From NCBI GenBank assembly GCA_045578725.1, contig JAZNKS010000041.1:22792-86791 (forward strand): a stretch of DNA of 64,000 bases. Reading direction: 5' to 3'. Both the position numbers and the translations under genes were made by a program. Below the pieces are notes generated by a model that saw nothing but the letters and a program-made list of their open reading frames with translations, was not told the origin of the DNA and searched no databases. The first letter of the stretch is position 1. Each line of letters starts with the position of its first letter. Positions 27,501-34,300 of the stretch are shown here, one piece after another. This stretch comes from Flemingiibacterium sp045578725. Its GTDB lineage: Bacteria; Bacillota; Clostridia; Oscillospirales; CAG-272.

Positions 27501-27631
27501 AAGTCTTCGAGGACGAAGAGGTTCCGCTGAGCCCGCCCACCAATGACGGCTTAATTAAGCTCGGTCTGACGCTGGCCTTCACGGCCGCCGCTTTTGCCTT
27601 CACATCGAAGAAGAAAAAGAAGGCTGACTGA
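21527..27631 (+). CDS. Giant Cna_B adhesin with N-terminal thioester domain
   Basis: 2034 residues. Signal peptide about 1-25. Residues about 30-260 match Gram-positive thioester domains: Cys116 in LYCCDI and Gln189 in AVQTAVW are placed to form the Cys-Gln thioester that binds host proteins covalently. After a linker domain comes one SpaA/prealbumin-like domain (about 403-505), then 16 Cna_B repeats of about 85 residues with K-T-W, YTV-x-E and I-T-N-T marks, consistent with Lys-Asn isopeptide bonds. The C-terminus has SPPTN (from about 2002), a hydrophobic helix and KKKKKAD, a sorting signal without LPXTG. GGAGG precedes the ATG. Expression is probably from P2. No sortase gene is nearby. Confidence 0.93.
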   Translation: MKKALVLFLTIVMMIQCLPLNLALAAAEIPKEPNVWHGDSVSMDVTAGENGYTFMSWYFGPYASYEMSNHMVNPSGAPDGQEIPQLLVLVPADRDYTWSPNGLYELGASNYEALYCCDIQTGYGKQIYYRRMNLEDSGYYDAERARHIRGLLLNSYPYVSLETMKANLKAAGFPYADELTRSEIIAAVQTAVWSFANDATNYVYFRSFNVPDNTQWGGCIHDYTNEMQPIWWATGNRNLTYPADNEDAAECGERINALIAYLRTLEPKDPSDNGVVITNMKILDSIPVFERENTFTAIIRVELNSSGSGSMDDLELGFYVGDEKVDSATITYGTNVYDFMIEVGAGQTVKAAASGKQMLPTGVYFYEADGGWEVSQSLVGVTGGLTDIYTEAEVTLDVPPTPVKADITLRKVSTLGHVLPGVSFELYASSGSVPVKIDTYTTNADGVLTVSNLLPGSYELAEVGAPFGHHPLAESVAFTVNDDGEVTVTRNGEIDEADGAIVVTNAHETVSVSGFKTWNDDDDRDGIRPDSITVTLYADGEEFDSRTVREADNWAWSFDNLRKYDDANNEISYTVSESAVEGYVTSTSGSQIINTHNPETVEIEGQKTWEDDDNRDGIRPGSITVNLLADGVKVDSVTVTAEDGWAWSFRNLYKYRDGGTEIVYTVTEESVDGYTGEVKEFDIINTHTPETVKVEGAKSWEDDDDRDGIRPESITVNLLADGEKIDFAVVTAEDGWAWSFTGLPKYRDGGIPIVYSVNEEAVEDYETDVNGYNITNTHNPETVKVEGSKTWKDDNNRDGKRPMSITVELLADGKVIDSRSVSAVEGWAWKFTDLPKYRDHGVKIVYEIRESGVDGRYRSSVNGYDIANTYEPEKIEIEGEKTWDDDNDRDGIRPDSILVRLLADGKVVREQTVTESQDGSWTWSFTDLYKYRDGGREIVYTVEEVTPPLYRASVTGFDITNRYTPETVDISGKKNWNDKNNQDGVRPDSITVNLLADGVTVDSVTVSEKDGWKWNFTGLPKYRDHGTPIVYSVSEEPVDGYSAFVTDYDITNSYTPGKTSVSGTKTWMDDNDRDGKRPSSITVKLFADGKFIDSQTVTPDKDGKWSWSFTGLDKYRDQGKEIVYTVAEEKIPLYDSKVNGYNITNSYTPETVKVEGKKTWADDNNRDGIRPGSITVNLLADGKPVKNAVVTAEDGWAWSFTDLPKFRDHGIEIVYTVTEDEISGYTAEVTGFNITNTHEPARTVVSGQKMWLDDNDRDGIRPESITVSLLADGKVIEERTVKADKDGKWSWRFTDLYKYRDNGTPIVYTVRENAVKEYKPEYDGWSVTNTHTPETVKVEGQKTWADDNNRDGKRPVSITVSLLADGKVIDSRTVTADKDGRWSWSFTDLPKYRDHGIEIVYTVSEAEIAGYIAEVKGYDITNTYSTEKVSVSGTKTWRDNDNQDGKRPASVTVNLFADGVKVKSLKVTAGDGWRYTFTELPKFRDQGKAIVYTVDEEPVDGYTARATGYDITNTHLPEQTSVTVHKVWRDASNADGMRPDSVTVRLLADGEFTGETLVLSEANGWIAAFGYMDKYKNGREIHYTVEEIVPEGYTSVIYGEPAGGYMIANIRHEETTDLPAMKVWNDDEDAAGLRPDSVTVLLLADGRETGLSLTLNKANGWKGSFDGLPMKADGKDVVYTVKEIVPDGYTSAITGDSNGFVITNTVIPPEPPKKISVPVEKIWATDEKHPTEIRVRLLADGEDAGRSLILDETNGWKGSFTDLDETADGKAIVYTVMEDIPEGYTAEITGSAAEGFVITNTKLPERIDIAGHKIWMDDNNAEGLRPGYINIHLWADDLVIATKRVTAADGWAWRFTDLPASKDGRAIAYRISEDAVADYETSYEGYNVTNTLKAEPLTDIPVRKLWDDLDNAMLARPDSIIIDLLANGSPTGQILKLDESNGWASAFTGLPLTDEDGDPIVYTVKEREVPSYIASVRGNITDGFVITNSYSEVFEDEEVPLSPPTNDGLIKLGLTLAFTAAAFAFTSKKKKKAD
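23048..27498 (+). repeat. Sixteen tandem Cna_B domain repeats (about 255 bp each)
   Basis: I count sixteen starts of the type x-x-G-x-KTW-x-DD-x-x-RDG-x-RP, each followed by a DGWAWSF- or DGKWSWSF-like strand and an INTH or ITNT end. Units 1-11 are closest to one another. Units 12-16 use KVW/KIW and are more diverged. Their order also occurs at the end of the second adhesin. Confidence 0.88.
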
Positions 27632-27666
27632 AGAAATCCCGCATAACGGCTGAATACACGCCAGAA

Positions 27667-27738
27667 GGGGCTGTTGCATTAAGATGCAACAGCCCCCTGC
27701 GCTGCCGCAAGTTTCCAACTTGCAACAGCGCTTTTTTT
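27667..27738 (+). terminator. Tandem double-hairpin terminator after adhesin 1
   Basis: Hairpin 1 is 27667-27679 with 27684-27696 (13 bp, loop TAAG). Hairpin 2 is 27699-27713 with 27717-27731 (15 bp with mismatches), then seven T. The right arm of hairpin 2 repeats TGCAACAGC from hairpin 1, so alternative pairings between the two are possible. Confidence 0.88.
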
Positions 27739-27760
27739 ATAAAATTTTGAAAAATCAGAA

Positions 27761-27796
27761 AATGTGACCGTTTCTATTACTCAATTTCAGTATAAT
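27761..27796 (+). promoter_or_regulatory. Direct-repeat promoter P3: TGTGAC-N6-TATTAC-N10-TATAAT
   Basis: TGTGAC at 27763-27768, a weaker TATTAC at 27775-27780 and TATAAT at 27791-27796. Period and gap are identical to P1. It drives the second FRQNASWQG gene. Confidence 0.72.
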
Positions 27797-27832
27797 ATCT
27801 TTAGCATCAAGTGGAAGAGGTGAAAACAGATC

Positions 27833-28234
27833 TTGAACAGCTGCGGCAATGCAAGTCGTATAAACCTGCTGTTTATCGACGGGTATGAAAACAAGGTTCT
27901 TCGGGGGCGCTTCGGCAGCGCCCAGAATAACGAAGAAATTCCATTTGTCAGCACCATCGATTTTCTGGCAAAGATGGAATCCGTTTTGGAAGAGATGAAG
28001 CTTCCGCAGGCATTTTCCGAAAGGCGAACATTCCGGAAGACCGGCAGCGTCGCTCCTCCTGAGGGATCGGCTCAGGAATTCAGAAAAGGAGAGCTGGCGA
28101 CCTTTACGCTGCGGGTTCTGTTCCGCCAGAATGCAAGCTGGCAGGGATCGCTTCATTGGCAGGAGGAGGAACAGGTTGAGAGCTTCCGAAGCGTTCTTGA
28201 ACTGCTTCTTCTGATCGACAGCGCGCTGTCCTGA
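27833..28234 (+). CDS. Uncharacterised small protein with FRQNASWQG motif, copy 2
   Basis: 133 residues from a TTG at 27833 with GAGGTG upstream; both copies share the unusual TTG start. Shared with copy 1 are YENKVLRGRF, PFVSTIDFLAKM, LEEM, PQAFSERRTFRK, ATFTLRVLFRQNASWQGSL and FRSVLELLLLIDSAL. The variable part is a Pro/Gly/Ser-rich linker in the middle, so the protein is probably a small beta-hairpin start plus a conserved C-terminal fold. No signal peptide. It is followed by a repeat-type promoter and a Cna_B adhesin, exactly as copy 1 is. Function unknown. Confidence 0.8.
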   Translation: MNSCGNASRINLLFIDGYENKVLRGRFGSAQNNEEIPFVSTIDFLAKMESVLEEMKLPQAFSERRTFRKTGSVAPPEGSAQEFRKGELATFTLRVLFRQNASWQGSLHWQEEEQVESFRSVLELLLLIDSALS

Positions 28235-28276
28235 AACAGTTGCAGAATCAATCATAAAAATATCAAGATAAGTTGA

Positions 28277-28312
28277 GATGTGACTGATTGTGTGACTTCT
28301 GCTTGATATAAT
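28277..28312 (+). promoter_or_regulatory. Direct-repeat promoter P4: TGTGAC-N6-TGTGAC-N10-TATAAT (adhesin 2)
   Basis: Two perfect TGTGAC hexamers at 28279-28284 and 28291-28296 precede a perfect TATAAT at 28307-28312. This is the clearest of the four examples. The distance from -10 to ATG equals that of adhesin 1. Confidence 0.8.
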
Positions 28313-28359
28313 AATTTCATCAAAATCCAAGTTCACTATTTGAAGGAGGTCCTTACCAA

Positions 28360-31300
28360 ATGAAAAGAAAGGTATTCGTAATGTTCCTGGCAGTACTGAT
28401 GGTCATTCAGTGCCTTCCGCTGAACATCATGGCGGCAGCAGGTGAATACCATACCGTTACCTTCTATGACGATGACGGTACAACGGTACTGGGAGATCAG
28501 TATGTAAAACACGGCGAGACTCCGGTTGTACCGGATCCCCCGACAAAAGAGAAGCATCGCTTCACCGGGTGGTCGCCGAGCGTTGACGAGCCGGTAACGA
28601 AAGACACGGTTTACACGGCTGTTTACGTCGAGGTCGAGTACTACACGATTACGATCAAGTATGTACTTGAAAATGAAGACGGACAGCCTGCAGAGGGCGC
28701 ACCGGCTCCGATCGTCCGTGCCTATCTCGGCGGCGAAACGTTCCATGAGACGTTTGACACGCCCGTACTCAACAACTGGGTACCGGATAAGAAATCTGTT
28801 ACCATCTCAAATGCGGATCTGGAAGGCAAGGAAACGGAAATCGTCGTTACCTATCTCCCCGCAAACACGGAGTACACCATCGAGCATTGGTTTGAAAAGC
28901 TTGACGGCGAATATGAGCTCGATGACGAAGCAACCCAGGTCATCGGCTCCCGTGTCGGCGAGCGTGTTGCTCCCGAAGCGATGGCAGAGATTCCGGCCGG
29001 CTTCCATGTGAACAATATGGATGCTCCGGCTGAGCTGACGGAGGGTGCCGAGACGGTACTCAAGGTATACTATGACCGCGACATCAATACGGTTCAGTTC
29101 GATGCCTGCGGCGGCGCGGCAGTTGACTCAAAGGAAGATAAGTATGGAACGGAATTCGAAGTTCCTTCGGCTGAGCGCGTCGGTTATGTATTCGCCGGCT
29201 GGCATACCTCGAAGGACTGCGAGTTTGAGCGTGAGCTGATCTGCGATAAGGCTGACTGCGAACACGGGGAAGATGCCTGCTGGGAAACGGTCGGCACCTG
29301 CGTATGCGGTGAAGCTGTGGAAGCAGGGGATACCCTCACGATTCCGGCCGCTCCTCTTACCACCTACTATGCCGCATGGGCCGGCATCGTGGTTGAGTAC
29401 ACGGTTGTATACAATATTGAAAAGCAGAATCTGGGCTATGAGCCGGATGCCGATAATCTCAATACCGAGGATTTCCTGCCTTCCAATATTACCTTCACCC
29501 GTAAGGCTCTTGTCAATTCGACGGTAACGGCGATTGACGAAGATATCAATTACCAGGGCCTTACCGCCTATGCGGTTCACGGCGACAGCAATGCGTATGC
29601 AAAGGATGTCCGTATCGCAAGCTATCTGTGTGCAGACAGCGTAACGGTAAATGCCGACGGCTCCACGGTTCTGAATGTTTATTTCAAGCGCGATCATTTC
29701 ACTTTTGTATTCGATGGCTGGAACTCCTTCAAGCGTTACGGCGATGAAGGCGACTGGCTGGATCCGGAGGATGCGGTTCATCTCTACTTCAAGTATGACA
29801 ATGAACCGGAAGGCGTATCCGGTTCGCATGAGAACGGATATTACTCCGAAATTGTTCTTTCCGGTCTTCACTACGGTGAGGTTGTAACCGACCGTTGGCC
29901 GGATGTGCTTTCCGGTACCTTCTACATCAAGAAGGACGGCGAATTCATTACCCTTGAGGAAGCAAATCTCAATGTTTCGGTCGGCGCAACGGACGGTTCC
30001 TTCGTCTTTGACGGCTGGCGCGGTGTCATGAATTCTCCCGACCCGCAGGAAAATGTTATCAACACGACGGCTTACACGGGTGCGAAGATCACCGGCCGTA
30101 TGCTCTGCAACTTCAACCGTGACGGTGCAACGGACAGTAAATGGCGCGGCTGCCTTATGGTACAGCTCTATCCGGCCAGAATGTTCACGATTGTTGAAAA
30201 GCTCTACGTTCCCACGGATGCACCCCGCAACACCACCGGTGCTCCGATTCCGGTTGATATCACGAAAGCTCCGTACAGCGGTCTGTACACGACGGTTTCA
30301 TCGGTTAATCAGTCGGAGCTCTTCGACGGCTTTGATCCCAATGCGGATTATTGGCTGAAATCCGGAAGCTCCGGTGAAAAGTCGCTGCCCCATACTTATG
30401 GATGGTGGGTTTCGAAGATCACCGGCTTTGAGTACGATTGGTCGACTACCGAATCGATTTACGGTGCTTACGGCGGCTCGGCAGAAAAACCTTATGATGC
30501 ACATTATGTAACGGTTTGTCTGTGCAGCCGTACCAACTGCGGTTATTCCCGGTCTTACACGGACGGCAAGGGTCTGGTAACCGACGATTATCAGATTCGT
30601 CTGATGCCCTTCCTGTACAACCGTCTGAGCTATGAGCTCAATTTTGTCCGCGTACTCGAGGCTGCGGATGAAGCTCTGGATGTTTCCTACAGCGTTCCGT
30701 ATGAAACGGCTCTGTCCTGGTACGAGCCCGTGCTGACGGAAAAGCAGAAGATTGTCAAGATTGACGGCGTTACCTACGAATTTGCAGGCTGGTATTATGA
30801 CGATAAGTATACCAAGGCCGTCGATTGGGATAATCATCTGATGCCTGCAGAGGGCTTCTCCCTCTTCGCAAAGTGGGAGCCGAAAAAGATTGAAATCTCC
30901 TTCGACTGGAACTACGAGGGTGCTCCCGACGTCTTTACCTATAACATCGTTCCCAACACTTCCATGCAGGAGCAGGAGGACTTTATTGCCGTTCCTACCC
31001 GCGAAAACTACGTCTTCACCGGCTGGTACGAAACCAAGGTTCCGCAGGATAACCAGTTTGACGATCAGCAGGAAATCGGCGAAGCCTGGGATAAGAGAAC
31101 CCTCTACGCCGGCTGGGAGAGAGTTGTTACCGGTTACACGGTTCAGTATCTCCTGAAGGGAAGCAACAGTGTGGTTGCTCCGATGAAGACGGTTGAGGGC
31201 CTTGACAGCGGCATCAAGGTTTCCGAAAATTATCTGGATTTGCCGGATCTCTGGCCGGTCGAGCTCTCGGCGGAAATCACGCTGAAGGAAGATATGGCCG

Positions 31301-34300
31301 ATAACCATATTATCTTCTACTACACCAACGAAAAGACCAACCAGTATCAGGTATTCCACCACTACACCGAAAACACTGTCGAAAAGGTGATTGCCGAAGA
31401 TCCGGTTATTACCGGCGACGGACGCGTTGTCGAATTCTCCGGTCATCCGGATATCCCTTCGCATTACTCGCCCACCGAAGCCGCAAAGTCGCTGATCCTG
31501 GTTTCCGACTACACCAAGAACCAGATCCACTTCTATTATCTGCCTTACCCCACGGTTTCGTATGTGGTTCATCACCACTATCAGACCAATGTGGAAACGC
31601 AGCTTGTCTATTCGGACTATCCGGAGGATGCATCGGCTGCGGAAGCCAGCGGTTCTCTGCGCAAGGGTTATTCCTATGTAGCACAGCGCAAGATTCGTGA
31701 CAACTACGAGATTACCAATATCTTTGTCGAATCCGTACCCGCATCGACCGGCAATGATCTCTATCTGACTCCTTCCGATTCCGATATGGGTTCCGTCATC
31801 CACATTTATATGTACTATAAGCTGATTCCGACGACCTCGCTTACGGTACATAAGGAATGGCAGGATGATGACAACCGCGACGGTATCCGTCCCACCCAGC
31901 TGACGGTTAAGCTGCTGGCCAACGGTCAGGAAACCGGTGACAGCGTTGTTCTGAGCGATGCTAACCAATGGACGGCAACGATCGAGGACCTTCTCAAGTA
32001 CAACGGTTCCGGTCTGATCCGATACACCTGGTCGGAAGAATCGGTTGAAGGTTATGAACTGACCGGTATCGAAGCGGATGATACCGCAACCAAGCTGACC
32101 AACACGCACATTCCGGAAACGGTTACGGTTGACGGTACGAAGACCTGGAATGATGACAATGACCGTGACGGCAAGCGCCCGGCAAGCATTACCATCCTTC
32201 TGAAGGCTGACGGCAAGCAGATTGAATCCAGGACGGTTACCCCGGATCCGGACGGTAACTGGAGCTGGAGCTTCACCAATCTGCCGAAATACCGCGATCA
32301 CGGTACAGAGATCGTGTACACGATTGACGAAGAGCCGATTGCGGAATACACGACTCAGGTAACCGGATACAATGTAACGAATACCTACAAGCCCGAAACC
32401 ATCGATGTCGAAGGCACGAAGACCTGGAATGACGACAATGACCGCGACGGCAAGCGTCCCGACAGCATTACCATCTATCTGAAGGCGGACGGCAAGCAGA
32501 TTGAATCCAGAACCGTTACGCCGAATCCGGACGGCACCTGGAGCTGGTGCTTCACCAATCTGCCGAAGTACCGCGATCACGGTATTGAGATCAATTATAC
32601 GATCGCAGAAGAACCGATCGAAGATTATTCGATCGAGATCGACAAATTCAACATTACAAACAGCTATACTCCCGGTAAGATTGCCGTAAACGGCACGAAG
32701 ACCTGGGATGACGATAATGACCGCGACGGTCTGCGTCCCAAGAGCATCACGATCAAGCTTCTGGCTGACGGCAAGCAGATTGAATCCAGGACGGTTACCC
32801 CGGATCCGGACGGCAGCTGGAGCTGGAGCTTCACCAACCTGCCGAAATACCGTGACGGCGGTGTGGAAATCGATTATGCAATCGAAGAGGTTGCCGTAGA
32901 AGAATATAGCTCTGTAGTTGAAGGCTTCAACGTAACCAACACGCACAATCCTGAAACCATCGATGTCGAAGGCACGAAGACCTGGGTCGATGATAATAAC
33001 CGCGACGGCATTCGTCCGGAAGAAATCACGATCAAGCTTCTGGCTGACGGCAAGGAAGTAAAGAGCACGGTTGTCAAGGCCGACCAGGACGGCAGCTGGA
33101 GCTGGAGCTTCACCGATCTGCCGAAATTCCGCGATCACGGCACGCTGATTGTCTATACGATTGCCGAAGAAGAAATCGACGATTATACGGCCAGGATCGA
33201 CGGTTACAACGTAACCAACACGCATGAGCCCGAAACCGTAAAGGTTGAAGGTGAAAAGACCTGGAACGATGATAATGACCGCGACGGCATCCGTCCCGAA
33301 AGCATTACCATCTATCTGAAGGCTGACGGCAAGATCATCGATACCAGGACGGTCAAGGCTGACAAGGACGGTAAGTGGGCCTGGAGCTTCACGAACCTTC
33401 TGAAGTACCGCGATCAGGGTATCAAGATCGTTTACACCATTGAAGAAGCTTCGGTTACCGGTTATAAGACCGAAATTGATGGCTTCAACGTAACCAATAC
33501 GCACAAGCCCGAGACCATGAAGGTGGAAGGTGAGAAGACCTGGAATGACGATGATGACCGCGACGGCATTCGTCCCGAGAGCATTACCATCACGCTGAAG
33601 GCTGACGGTAAGGTTGTTGAGACAAAGACCGTAACCCCGGACCTGAAGGGCAGCTGGAGCTGGAGCTTCACGAACCTTCTGAAATACCGCGATCACGGCA
33701 CCGAGATCGTTTATACGATTGAGGAAGGCACGGTTGAGGGATACACGCCCGATGTTGACGGCTTCAACGTAACCAACACGCATGAGCCCGAAACCGTTGA
33801 TGTTGAAGGCAAGAAGACCTGGAAGGATGACAACAACCGCGACGGTCTGCGTCCCGACAGCATTGTCGTAAAGCTTCTGGCTGACGATGAAGTCATTGCC
33901 TCTGCAGAAGTTACCCCCGATAAGAAGGGCGAATGGAAGTGGAGCTTTACGGATCTTCCCAAGTATCGCGACCACGGTACCGAAATCGTATACTCCATCG
34001 AGGAAGAAGTGGTAGCCCACTATTCTCCGGCCGTAAATGGCTATAATATCACCAATACTTATAGCTATGAAACGGTTTCCTACAGCGGAAAGAAGACCTG
34101 GATTGACAACAATGACCAGGATGGCAAGCGTCCCGATACCATCACCGTTTACCTGCTGGCTGACAACGTTCGGGTTGCCTCCAGGACGGTCAGCGCCGCT
34201 GACGGTTGGGCATGGAGCTTCGACGGTCTGCCGAAAAACCGTGACGGCGGTATCCCGATCCGCTACACGCTGGCTGAAAAAGAGGTAGAAGGTTATACCT

